Source of the DNA: Pseudomonadota bacterium
Lineage (GTDB): Bacteria > Pseudomonadota > Gammaproteobacteria > Pseudomonadales > Oceanobacteraceae
Reading direction: 5' to 3'
Assembly: GCA_023399105.1 (NCBI GenBank)
Contig: JAEWQT010000203.1
Span: forward strand, 1 to 9,599
Length of the DNA: 9,599 bases
Shown here one piece after another: positions 1 to 6,280 of this stretch. Each line of letters opens with the position of its first letter. The first letter of the stretch is position 1. The notes beneath the pieces are model-generated. The model ran no database searches. It was not told the DNA's origin and worked only from the letters and a program-made list of their open reading frames with translations. A program made the position numbers and the translations under genes.

Positions 1-243
1 GATTTGACCCTGACCCTGACGCGCAACGCAGTGTTGCAGCAGCAGGGGAACAGCAACGCCATGCTGTTCCCTATACTGCCGCTGATTGCTTACATCAGCC
101 GGATTTTTACCCTCAATCCGGGTGATGTGATTATGACTGGTACTCCGGCCGGCGTCGGCCCGTTAGTTGCCGGTGACGAACTGCAACTGAACCTGCAGGA
201 TTGGTTATCGGTCAGTACCCGCGTTACGGCAGCGCCGCACTGA
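1..243 (+). CDS. Fumarylacetoacetate hydrolase (FAH) family protein, C-terminal part only
   Basis: Only the last 80 codons are in the window; the gene starts beyond the left edge and ends at the TGA at 241-243. The visible protein contains the FAH-family C-terminal signature GDVIMTGTPAGVG followed by a GDELQLNL segment, which in this fold forms the end of the beta-rich catalytic domain. Before it, NAMLFPILPLIAYISRIFTLNPG matches the usual helix in which these enzymes place the substrate pocket. Family members are Mg2+-dependent hydrolases, isomerases or decarboxylases of beta-diketo or 2-keto acids in aromatic-compound and related catabolism. The substrate cannot be told from this fragment, and the metal-binding acidic residues lie upstream of the window. 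The stop is convergent with a broken chemotaxis receptor on the other strand, overlapping its residual frame by 20 bp. No terminator hairpin is evident between them. The family call is firm; the specific reaction is unknown. Confidence 0.9.
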   Translation, partial: DLTLTLTRNAVLQQQGNSNAMLFPILPLIAYISRIFTLNPGDVIMTGTPAGVGPLVAGDELQLNLQDWLSVSTRVTAAPH

Positions 244-705
244 GAACGGTTGATCCTGACGATTTCATGCGGCGGACTGCCATCGCTTCACTACTGGCCT
301 GACGATCGGCGGCGGTACTGGATTGATGCACGGCATCACGCAATTCCTGAATCAGGCTGCGGAAGTTGCCCATCATTTTGCTGAATAAACGGCTGACGCA
401 GGTAATTTCATCATCGCCGTCCTGAGGAATGACCACCTTTGCGTCACCGACAACACGGCTGAGCTGTGCCGAAGGCAAGTCGCCACTGCGCTATTTGTGC
501 AGAGCATCAACAATGGTAATACCGAACTGTCCGACATGATTTTGATTTGTCGCAGTGGTGCCCCTCGGTCTTTGTACAGACTGTCGATATCCTGATTCGG
601 CGCGCTCATGCGGTTCAGCATCAGGCTGATAACGGCAATCAGAACAAGCAAGGGCAGGACAATTAAGGCGGTCAGGCGAAAACGGATGCTGAATTGACGA
701 AGCAT
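224..705 (-). pseudogene. Methyl-accepting chemotaxis protein remnant (frameshifted, C-terminally deleted)
   Basis: Reading leftward from the ATG at 703-705, the first ~60 codons look like the start of a chemoreceptor: a short basic N-terminus, one transmembrane helix (about residues 9-31) and LYKDRGAPLRQIKIMSDS, typical of the first helix of a four-helix-bundle sensor domain. Homology then continues in another frame (FGITIVDALHK), implying an indel near 525-530, and runs into an amber codon at 491-493. After that stop, the same frame reads like a HAMP-to-adaptor region (GDDEITCVSRLFSKMMGNFRSLIQELRDAV). Most of the periplasmic bundle and the second membrane helix are therefore missing. The similarity fades after about position 300 and the frame ends inside the neighbouring FAH gene, so the methylation helices and CheA/CheW-contacting tip are absent. 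Intact receptors are usually above 500 residues; about 160 codons remain. It cannot signal as it stands. The receptor family is recognised from sequence; the number of lesions is inferred. Confidence 0.8.
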
Positions 706-827
706 GGCCTGATCCCGAAGAAAATGGAGAGTGTGTAATGACAGGTGCTGTTACCGTCTTATCGGCACAGCGTGCAGTTATTTTTGTCGGTATCGGCATA
801 TTCGGCATTAATAAATAACGCAATTTT

Positions 828-2822
828 TTATTGGTCTGTGCGCGCAGTGTTTGCGATTGTGTTGTTAGTACAGTGGTTCTGAGCGAAGTACTTATGTTCG
901 CGGTACAGATAAGACGGTAGTTGCACATGAGCCAGGGCTTGCTTCTCATCGTCGCTTCCGGGGGGCTGTTCATCTATCTGTAGCCGTTGCTTTTGAGCAT
1001 CGTAGCGTGCATGCAGCGGTGAATTATCTGGTCGCAGAATGGTTAATCCGGTTGCGGTCATCAGTGCGAACAGATTGTCATATTGCATCATCGCCCGCCC
1101 TGGGCTGACCGCATCGGCGGTAAAATCACGGCCAATCATGGGGTGGCAGGATGATATTCCGGCCATGCTCAGCAAGGTTGGCGCCAGATCAATCTGGCTG
1201 GCCAGTGGTTTGATGGCCCCCGGTGTCACGTTGCCACCCAGAATCAGTCCCGGAATGCGGAAGCGCTCAACCGGAATCAGATTGCTGCCATACACACGGC
1301 TGTCGTGGTCGGCCACCACCAGAAACAGGGTGTTCTGCCAATAGGGGCTGGTTTTGGCCTGACGGAAAAATTCACCCATGGCCCAGTCCGCATACTTCAC
1401 TGCATTGAGCACGGTTTCTTTGGGTTGATCGTGCAACTCTATCCGGCCGTCCGGAAATTCATAGGGGGAATGATTGCTGGAGGTGAAAATCAGGCTGAAA
1501 AACGGCTGACCCTTTTGGTGCAGCTGGGTCAGTTGCTGGTGGGCGGTATTAAAAAGATCTTCATCACTGGCGCCCCAGCTGCCAATAAATTGCGCGTCTG
1601 GCATGTTGTTCAGATCGACAATGTCTTCAATACCATTACCGGTGAAAAAGCTGCGCATATTGTCAAAGTGCGCTTCACCACCGTAGATGAATTGAGTGTG
1701 ATAGCCCTGTGCCTGCAATATCGTACCCAGGGTGGCGAAGTTACGCTGGCTGGCTGACAGTTTCACCACACTCTGTGCCGGCGTTGGCATAAAACCGGCC
1801 ACAACGGCTTCGATGCCGCGTACCGAACGGGTGCCGGTGGCGTACAGGTTTTCGAACCAGATACCTTCTGATTTCAGGCGCTCCAGCGATGGGGTGACAG
1901 GATGTCCACCCAATGATTCCACAAAGGTTGAACCGAGGCTTTCCTGCAGAATAATGACAATGTTCAGTGGCTTTTCAGGCTGGTAATGAGCCTGTTGCCA
2001 ATGCAGGGTCGGAAGCTTGGCATCGGGAAACTGATACTGATTCAGCCAGGGCCAGGCGCGTATTGCCTTCAGCATTTCATCCTCGGGCAGCTTGCCGTAT
2101 ACCTCCGTACTGTGCGCTTCGTGTTTCAGGTTATACAGCGCATAGAGCACGGAATAGGCGGAGTTAATGACCAGCGAGTTCACCATGGCATCGGAGGTGA
2201 TGGCAAACAGTGCCGGATTGGCCGGGCGGTGCTGAGTGGTGGAGCGGATACCGGCCAATACCATCAGCATGACCAGCGGCCACACCAGCAGGTGTTTGCT
2301 CCAGGGCCAGGCTGGTTGGTCTGTGGTTGGTACGGTCAGCAATTTTCGCAACACCACGATGCTGGCGGCGGTGAGTGCCAGGCCCAGCAGCAGCGGCACC
2401 CTAAAACCGTGCCAGAGTGTGGAAAATACCTCTTGCGGGTATTTGAGGTATTCAATGTACAGGCGATTGGGGCGGATATCGTATTGCAGAATAAAAGAGG
2501 GCGTGGATAGCTCAAGAAAAACGATGAAGATCAGTGCGCCCAGACTCCAGTAATGGGTAAAGGTAAACCAGCTGCGCTGATGCAGACGTGGCCATACCAG
2601 CGCTAACAACACCGGCAACGCCGCCAGTAAGCCGAGCAAAATGATATCGGCACGGATGCCCTGCAGCAGAATCATCCACAGGCTGTCGGTGGCTGCGACG
2701 CGATCATACAGCCAGGTGACCAATAACAGTCGGCTGCCACTGAGCAACAATAAACCGATAACCAACATACGCAGCAGGTGGTCGTAAGGCCCTGCTTTCC
2801 GGCAGTTCAGAAAAAAATTCAT
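828..2822 (-). CDS. Membrane-anchored sulfatase / LTA synthase-family protein
   Basis: A 664-residue protein with about five N-terminal transmembrane helices (roughly residues 14-175) and then a large extracytoplasmic alkaline-phosphatase-superfamily domain (about 280-620). This is the layout of LtaS, OpgB and related phosphoglycerol or phosphoethanolamine transferases. Visible active-site elements are Glu294 in NIVIILQES (metal ligand), the TGTRSVRG segment with Thr329 and Thr331 (one of them probably the nucleophile), His451 in TSSNHSPYEF and Asp505-His506 in VVADHDSR. The family transfers head groups from phospholipids to periplasmic or surface glycans; in a Gram-negative, modification of osmoregulated periplasmic glucan or another envelope polymer is plausible but not shown. 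Gene context does not help: a receptor remnant lies downstream and a miniature element upstream. The start at 2822 gives a standard short cytoplasmic N-terminus and is preceded by a weak GAG ribosome-binding core inside an inverted repeat. No missing catalytic residue was noticed. Confidence 0.9.
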   Translation of the reverse strand: MNFFLNCRKAGPYDHLLRMLVIGLLLLSGSRLLLVTWLYDRVAATDSLWMILLQGIRADIILLGLLAALPVLLALVWPRLHQRSWFTFTHYWSLGALIFIVFLELSTPSFILQYDIRPNRLYIEYLKYPQEVFSTLWHGFRVPLLLGLALTAASIVVLRKLLTVPTTDQPAWPWSKHLLVWPLVMLMVLAGIRSTTQHRPANPALFAITSDAMVNSLVINSAYSVLYALYNLKHEAHSTEVYGKLPEDEMLKAIRAWPWLNQYQFPDAKLPTLHWQQAHYQPEKPLNIVIILQESLGSTFVESLGGHPVTPSLERLKSEGIWFENLYATGTRSVRGIEAVVAGFMPTPAQSVVKLSASQRNFATLGTILQAQGYHTQFIYGGEAHFDNMRSFFTGNGIEDIVDLNNMPDAQFIGSWGASDEDLFNTAHQQLTQLHQKGQPFFSLIFTSSNHSPYEFPDGRIELHDQPKETVLNAVKYADWAMGEFFRQAKTSPYWQNTLFLVVADHDSRVYGSNLIPVERFRIPGLILGGNVTPGAIKPLASQIDLAPTLLSMAGISSCHPMIGRDFTADAVSPGRAMMQYDNLFALMTATGLTILRPDNSPLHARYDAQKQRLQIDEQPPGSDDEKQALAHVQLPSYLYREHKYFAQNHCTNNTIANTARTDQ

Positions 2823-2848
2823 ACCTGTTTCTCTGATGAAAGACAGGT
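2823..2848 (-). promoter_or_regulatory. Inverted repeat abutting the sulfatase-family start codon
   Basis: ACCTGT at 2823-2828 is mirrored by ACAGGT at 2843-2848. Inside, four more positions pair (one as G-U) after a single mismatch, leaving a 4-nt loop. In the leftward transcript the hairpin ends directly before the AUG at 2822, so the weak Shine-Dalgarno core (GAG, about 8 nt before AUG) lies in its 3' arm. It could limit translation as an mRNA hairpin or be a repressor operator in DNA. The symmetry is seen; a function is inferred. Confidence 0.4.
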
Positions 2849-2881
2849 CACGTTATGAGTTAAAACTTAAGGAAGTATTAA

Positions 2882-2899
2882 GGAGCCTCTGAATAACTC
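2882..2899 (+). repeat. Left terminal inverted repeat of the miniature element
   Basis: GGAGCCTCTGAATAACTC, differing from the inverted right copy at only one position (the sixth base, C here and A there). It is preceded directly by TTAA at 2878-2881. Confidence 0.85.
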
Positions 2900-3106
2900 G
2901 GTGCCCGCTCGGGATTGCAGGAAAGTTCTGAATCACGAAGCCGGGTTGCAGGCATAGCGGGTTCTGTCAAAACCCGGCGACACCGAGTCAGGGCTTTCCT
3001 GCCATCCCCGCATGGCGCAGCTTTCCGGGCCGTATAGCGGCGTTGGCGAACTTGAAAAGGGCTCGCCATTCTCTGCGTTCACCGCCTTGCTCTACAGCCC
3101 GGAAAG
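2896..3106. repeat. Internal inverted repeats of the miniature element
   Basis: Several internal pairs can form stems: ACTCGGTG 2896-2903 with CACCGAGT 2981-2988; GCCGGGTT 2940-2947 with AACCCGGC 2971-2978; GGGATTGCAGGAAAG 2911-2925 with 2994-3008 (one mismatch); and CTTTCCGGGC 3021-3030 with GCCCGGAAAG 3097-3106. The first and third pairs cross each other, so they are alternatives or a pseudoknot. Transcribed RNA would be highly folded. Confidence 0.7.
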
Positions 3107-3125
3107 ACTCGCGCAGAGCTGTGCA

Positions 3126-3143
3126 GAGTTATTCAGATGCTCC
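3126..3143 (-). repeat. Right terminal inverted repeat of the miniature element
   Basis: GAGTTATTCAGATGCTCC, the reverse complement of the left terminus at 17 of 18 positions. It is followed directly by TTAA at 3144-3147. The similarity does not extend further inward. Confidence 0.85.
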
Positions 3144-3161
3144 TTAACGGGCGGGAACAAT

Positions 3162-3186
3162 AAAAAAGGCCAGCATGACGCTGGCC
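3162..3186 (-). terminator. Rho-independent terminator downstream of ssb
   Basis: Read leftward, GGCCAGC (3180-3186) and GCTGGCC (3168-3174) form a perfect 7-bp GC-rich stem with a 5-nt loop, followed at once by six T residues (3162-3167). It lies about 30 bp after the ssb stop and would end the transporter-ssb transcript before the miniature element. Confidence 0.88.
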
Positions 3187-3216
3187 TGATTGGGCAATAA
3201 AAACGACTTAGTTCAT

Positions 3217-3888
3217 TCAGAACGGAATATCGTCGTCAAAGTCGTCGAAATTATTACCTGGTTGCGGCGCGGCTTGCGGCATGCCCTGCGGCTGCTGATA
3301 ACCACCCTGGTAGGGCTGTTGTTGCGGCGCCTGCTGGTAACCCCCCGGAGCAGCCTGCGGTGCGGCCTGCTGCGGAGCTGGTTTTGGGGCCATTTGCGGC
3401 GCAGCCTGCGGTGCCTGCTGGTAACCCTGCGGCGGCATGCCGCCCATTGGTGCCGCCGCCATTGGCGCGGCCTGCATCGGGGCTGACTGCATTGGGGCAG
3501 TATTCTGATTGTTCATCATGGCGGCCGGGGCGCTGTAAGACCCCATGTTGTCGCTGGCACGATCCAGCATCATCATGTCGTTGGCGATGATTTCAGTGGT
3601 GTAACGCTTAACCCCGTCTTTTTCCCATTCGCGGGTGCGCAGGCGGCCTTCAAAGTAGGCACGGGAGCCTTTTTTCAGATACTGCTGGCAAATTTCCGCC
3701 AGCTTGCCGTACACGGTAATGCGGTGCCATTCGGTCTGTTCAACTTTCTGGCCGGTGGTTTTGTCGTTATAGCTTTCGTCGGTGGCCAGGTTGACGTTGG
3801 CCACGGCGTTGCCGTTGGGCATATAACGAACTTCCGGGTCACGTCCCAGAGTACCAATGAGTGTCACTTTGTTAACGCTGCGACCCAT
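3217..3888 (-). CDS. ssb: Single-stranded DNA-binding protein SSB
   Basis: A 223-residue SSB that coats single-stranded DNA in replication, recombination and repair. The OB fold covers about residues 1-110 ([21 protein letters not shown] through the TTEIIAND strand). Positions equivalent to the E. coli stacking residues are Tyr40 (Trp in E. coli), Trp54, Tyr60 (Phe in E. coli) and Trp88, so aromatic character is kept. Residues about 115-210 are a disordered linker of Gln, Pro, Ala, Gly and Met, longer than in the 178-residue E. coli protein. The C-terminal tip DDFDDDIPF is the conserved acidic peptide that docks partner proteins. The start is set at 3888, not an upstream in-frame ATG at 3948, because AGGAGA lies 5 nt ahead of it and MGRSVNKV matches the family's N-terminus. 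The gene begins 17 bp inside the end of the upstream MFS gene, implying co-transcription, and is followed by a strong terminator. Confidence 0.97.
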   Translation of the reverse strand: MGRSVNKVTLIGTLGRDPEVRYMPNGNAVANVNLATDESYNDKTTGQKVEQTEWHRITVYGKLAEICQQYLKKGSRAYFEGRLRTREWEKDGVKRYTTEIIANDMMMLDRASDNMGSYSAPAAMMNNQNTAPMQSAPMQAAPMAAAPMGGMPPQGYQQAPQAAPQMAPKPAPQQAAPQAAPGGYQQAPQQQPYQGGYQQPQGMPQAAPQPGNNFDDFDDDIPF

Positions 3889-5272
3889 GCTTTTCTCCTG
3901 TTGTTTCGATAATGGCCAACGCCGCTTCATAATCGAAGGCATCGGCACTCACTTTCAGATAAATGGCGCCTTCACTGGCAAGCACACTGACTTCAGCAAC
4001 CCCGGGCAGCGCCTGTAAACGCTGGAATTGCTCCCCGCTGCAGCCGTGGCTGACAAGGCGGATGCTGGTCAGATAGGGAGGTGCCGGGCAGCGGGATAAA
4101 TACAGCGCCCAAAGTACCATTAAAGCCCCTAACCCGACAAATACTGCGCTGCTGCCATAGTGGCTGAGCAGCCAGCCGCCCAGCGCCCCGCCAACAAAGG
4201 CGCCAAAAAACTGCAGGCTGGAATAAATGCCCATGGCGCTGCCTTTGGCGCCGGCCGGGGCGACCTTACTGAGCCAGGAGGGCAGGCTGGCTTCCATCAG
4301 ATTAAAGCCCCAGAAATACAGCAGTAACACCAGTGCCCAATGCCATAACGAGGTGGCCAGCGCCATCAGTAACAGGCTGGCAGCAATCATCAGGGCGCCA
4401 GTGAGAACCACACTTTTCATGCGGCGCTTTTTCTCGGCCACGATAATAAAGGGCACCATCAGTACAAAGGCCAGCAGTAACACCGGCAGGTACAGCCAGC
4501 CGTGCTGCGCTGTACTCAGCCCCAGCTGTAATAAATGGGCAGGAATAGCGACAAACACGGCCACCATTAAGGCATGCAGCAGAAAAATACCGCTGTTCAG
4601 TGGCCAGAGTTGCGGATTTCGGGCCTGTACCAGCACATCACGCCACACGGCTGTGGAGTCGCGGTGGATCAGGCGTGGTGGGTTGGGGATCAGGGTCAGG
4701 GTTATCACAATCCCACCCAATGCCAGTACGCCGGTGACGCCGAAAATCAGCGGTAAACCACCCAGTCCGGCTAGCCATGGCCCCAGCACCAGAGCAATAG
4801 AGAATGACAGGCCGATGCTGGCGCCAATAAAAGCCATGGCTTTCATGCGGTGTTGTTCGCGGGTGAGATCGGTGACCAGTGCCATAATGGCGCTGGCAAT
4901 GGCGCCCGCACCTTGCAGAGCGCGGCCGGCAATCAACAACCAGATATTGTCGGCGATGGCAGCGATCAGGCTGCCGAGAGCAAAGATCAGCAAGCCGCCG
5001 ATAATCACCGGTTTGCGGCCAATGCGGTCTGATAATGTGCCGGCCGGAATCTGCAGCAGTGCCTGAGTTAAACCGTACACGCCCATGGCCAGGCCGAGCA
5101 GGCTGGCGGTGGCGCCGTTCAGATGCTGGCCTTCGGTAACCAGTACCGGCAGTACCATAAACAGGCCGAGCATACGCAGGGCATATAAGGATGCCAGTGA
5201 TGAGATGGCGCGGCGTTCGGCCGGGCTGCGCTCATCCGCTGCCGGTAAGGATTGGGAAGACGGGACAGACAT
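3872..5272 (-). CDS. yajR: MFS transporter of YajR type with C-terminal ferredoxin-like domain
   Basis: A 466-residue inner-membrane protein with twelve predicted transmembrane helices and the canonical MFS motif [12 protein letters not shown] (residues 78-88), in the loop after helix 2. Stretches such as [51 protein letters not shown] and [14 protein letters not shown] match what I recall of E. coli YajR (454 residues). Residues about 395-460 lie after the last helix and resemble YajR's small soluble 'YAM' domain, so the tail is part of the family design and not a recent fusion. YajR is a putative proton-driven exporter whose natural substrate is not settled. The start at 5272 gives a length and N-terminus like the family's, though its ribosome-binding site is weak. 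The gene overlaps ssb by 17 bp downstream and is divergent from the CsgD-like gene. A transporter between uvrA and ssb also occurs in Pseudomonas aeruginosa, so the position is probably ancestral. Confidence 0.92.
   Translation of the reverse strand: MSVPSSQSLPAADERSPAERRAISSLASLYALRMLGLFMVLPVLVTEGQHLNGATASLLGLAMGVYGLTQALLQIPAGTLSDRIGRKPVIIGGLLIFALGSLIAAIADNIWLLIAGRALQGAGAIASAIMALVTDLTREQHRMKAMAFIGASIGLSFSIALVLGPWLAGLGGLPLIFGVTGVLALGGIVITLTLIPNPPRLIHRDSTAVWRDVLVQARNPQLWPLNSGIFLLHALMVAVFVAIPAHLLQLGLSTAQHGWLYLPVLLLAFVLMVPFIIVAEKKRRMKSVVLTGALMIAASLLLMALATSLWHWALVLLLYFWGFNLMEASLPSWLSKVAPAGAKGSAMGIYSSLQFFGAFVGGALGGWLLSHYGSSAVFVGLGALMVLWALYLSRCPAPPYLTSIRLVSHGCSGEQFQRLQALPGVAEVSVLASEGAIYLKVSADAFDYEAALAIIETTGEKHGSQR
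3894..3899 (-). promoter_or_regulatory. Ribosome-binding site of ssb
   Basis: AGGAGA on the minus strand, 5 nt upstream of the ATG at 3886-3888. It lies within the last codons of the overlapping transporter gene and decides the ssb start against the longer in-frame ATG at 3948. Confidence 0.85.
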
Positions 5273-5365
5273 AAGCGGTTATTGATCAGATTGTCGGAAT
5301 AAAGGGCGGCAAGTCTAACAGTTTTCCCGGCAGCCTATCAGCCCCGTTCTCTGACAGGAAAGGCA

Positions 5366-5380
5366 GGCAGGAATCCTGCC
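5366..5380. promoter_or_regulatory. 15-bp palindrome in the divergent spacer, candidate operator
   Basis: GGCAGGA and TCCTGCC face each other across a single A, giving 7-bp perfect arms near the middle of the spacer. No T-run follows on either strand, so it is not an ordinary terminator, and the symmetric shape suits a dimeric DNA-binding protein. The binding protein is unknown. Confidence 0.35.
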
Positions 5381-5470
5381 GCTGGAGGGGCAAATTGTGC
5401 CGGCTGGCGGGAATGACGGATTTTCAGGGGTGATATTTCTGGTTGTTTTTTCTACACTGCTGACATTGAT

Positions 5471-5494
5471 TGATCAGTGATTCTGGATGATCAG
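5471..5494. promoter_or_regulatory. Paired TGATCAG repeats upstream of the CsgD-like gene
   Basis: TGATCAG occurs at 5471-5477 and 5488-5494, 17 bp apart from start to start, ending 34 bp before the regulator's ATG. A third copy is at 5283-5289, close to the transporter start. Each contains the palindrome TGATCA. They could be regulator sites, possibly for autoregulation, but so short a word may recur by chance. Confidence 0.3.
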
Positions 5495-5512
5495 AAACGG
5501 AAGAAAAATTAT

Positions 5513-5519
5513 AAAGGAG
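5513..5519 (+). promoter_or_regulatory. Ribosome-binding site of the CsgD-like gene
   Basis: AAAGGAG ends 9 nt before the ATG at 5529-5531. It is a strong Shine-Dalgarno match and fixes the start of the regulator. Confidence 0.85.
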
Positions 5520-5528
5520 TTATAACTT

Positions 5529-6209
5529 ATGGATAAAAAACTCAATTCTCCCCGCCAACATGTGCTGCTGTTTGGGCAGCAAAATCTGCAGAATTCCATC
5601 CTTATTGGCTACATTCACCAGCGTGCCCAGGTTGATTGCCAGCTGATTACCCAGGCTTTCTGGCAGCCGGAATGGACGCAACAACATGCCAAAATCCTGG
5701 TTTTGGTTGACGCCGAAATGGCCCGTCCTGAGCGTTTGCAGGATCTGCTGGAGCAAATTTACGAGCAACCGCTGGATTTGCGCGTGGCGTTTTTTAATGT
5801 GCCGGAGTCGCACCCGGTTGAGCGTATGCTGGTTTGGCCGATGGTGACCGGGCTGTTTTACCGTGACAGCACTCAGCAGCAACTGTGCAAAGGTATTTTG
5901 GCCCTTTTCGATGGTGAATACTGGCTGCCGCGTCAGCTGGTGGCTGATTATCTGCAACGTACCCGGCAGAAGCCGCGCCGGATGGGCATTTCTGATACCG
6001 TCCTGACCCGTCGTGAAAAGCAGATTCTGCGTTTAACCGCCACCGGTGCCACCAATATTGAAATTGCCGATCAGCTGAACGTCAGTATGCACACGGTGAA
6101 AACCCATATTTACAACCTGTTCAAAAAGATTGGTGTGGCCAATCGCATCCAGGCTGTGAACTGGGCCAAAGAGTACATGGAAGAACTGTTGCACGAAGCT
6201 GTGGAATAA
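5529..6209 (+). CDS. LuxR-family transcriptional regulator, CsgD/VpsT type
   Basis: A 226-residue regulator. Residues 157-220 are a LuxR/FixJ-type helix-turn-helix: LTRREKQILRL, then NIEIADQLNVSMHTVKTHIYNLFKK, then GVANRIQAVNWAKEY. That block is strikingly like E. coli CsgD (NTVKTHLYNLFKKIAVKNRTQAVSWA as recalled). Residues 10-140 form a receiver-like domain similar to CsgD's, with ILVLVDAEM around Asp61 but without a full canonical acidic pocket, so control by phosphorylation is doubtful. Residues 132-135 read WLPR, at nearly the same numbering as the WLTR c-di-GMP-binding motif of Vibrio VpsT; CsgD has YFTQ there. CsgD and VpsT activate curli, cellulose or exopolysaccharide genes, so a biofilm or surface role is likely, with c-di-GMP sensing possible. 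No matrix genes lie nearby, so targets must be elsewhere. The gene stands alone: divergent from the transporter and separated from uvrA by 71 bp. The start is supported by a strong AAAGGAG. Confidence 0.9.
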   Translation: MDKKLNSPRQHVLLFGQQNLQNSILIGYIHQRAQVDCQLITQAFWQPEWTQQHAKILVLVDAEMARPERLQDLLEQIYEQPLDLRVAFFNVPESHPVERMLVWPMVTGLFYRDSTQQQLCKGILALFDGEYWLPRQLVADYLQRTRQKPRRMGISDTVLTRREKQILRLTATGATNIEIADQLNVSMHTVKTHIYNLFKKIGVANRIQAVNWAKEYMEELLHEAVE

Positions 6210-6224
6210 CTGCCCGGTTACTGC

Positions 6225-6252
6225 TGAACCCTGCCCCTGCTTGCTCTACAAT
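6225..6252 (+). promoter_or_regulatory. Possible sigma-70 promoter of uvrA
   Basis: TACAAT at 6247-6252 matches the -10 consensus at five of six positions and lies 28 bp before the uvrA ATG. CTGAAC at 6225-6230, 16 bp upstream, is only a weak -35. No LexA box (CTGT-N8-ACAG) is visible between the regulator's stop and the uvrA start. Confidence 0.35.
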
Positions 6253-6280
6253 AGCCGCTTTCCTTCAGTGATGGGCGGTT

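Larger units (their letters stand above)
2882..3143. mobile_element. Miniature inverted-repeat element (MITE), probably IS5-family-derived, flanked by TTAA
   Basis: The 262-bp element begins with GGAGCCTCTGAATAACTC (2882-2899) and ends with the inverted copy (3126-3143), matching at 17 of 18 positions. TTAA lies immediately outside both ends (2878-2881 and 3144-3147), as expected of a 4-bp target-site duplication. TTAA fits the YTAR target pattern I recall for the IS5 subgroup, and the GGA...GAATAA ends resemble IS5-type termini. There is no room for a transposase, and the small open frames inside (for example 2878-3069 on the minus strand) show no recognisable domain, so any movement would need a transposase supplied in trans. 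The interior is rich in inverted repeats. It sits between the ssb terminator and the sulfatase-family gene, 60 bp upstream of the latter's start, so it may have displaced or altered that gene's promoter. The structure is clear; assignment to IS5 is inferred from memory. Confidence 0.8.
5273..5528. other. Divergent intergenic region between transporter and CsgD-like regulator
   Basis: This 256-bp spacer must hold the start signals for leftward (MFS-ssb) and rightward (regulator) transcription. I see no sigma-70 promoter good enough to call on either strand. It does hold a 15-bp near-perfect palindrome, three copies of TGATCAG and an AT-rich stretch (5428-5455) before the regulator. No coding potential is apparent. 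Confidence 0.6.

Noticed and set aside
706..827. Searched for a terminator after the sulfatase-family gene
   Set aside because: Only weak, interrupted pairings and no hairpin followed by a T-run in the leftward direction.
491..973. 160-codon minus-strand frame
   Set aside because: Only its last codons (FGITIVDALHK) are meaningful, as the shifted part of the receptor pseudogene; the rest overlaps the sulfatase-family gene and spacer without homology.
1986..2510. 174-codon plus-strand frame (and another at 1305-1757)
   Set aside because: Antisense to the sulfatase-family gene, with His/Gln/Gly-biased composition expected of a shadow frame; no family resemblance.
2878..3069. 63-codon minus-strand frame inside the miniature element
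   Set aside because: Starts and ends within the element, is Arg/Cys-rich and is explained by the element's inverted repeats; no ribosome-binding site or domain.
4227..5066. 279-codon open frame on the plus strand
   Set aside because: Entirely antisense to the MFS gene; Ser/Thr/Arg/Ile-rich without any domain, and the minus-strand product is clearly recognisable.
5351..5366. CTG-N10-CAG resembling a LexA box
   Set aside because: The spacer is G/A-rich (ACAGGAAAGG) instead of the alternating A/T core and only the outer trinucleotides match; likely chance.
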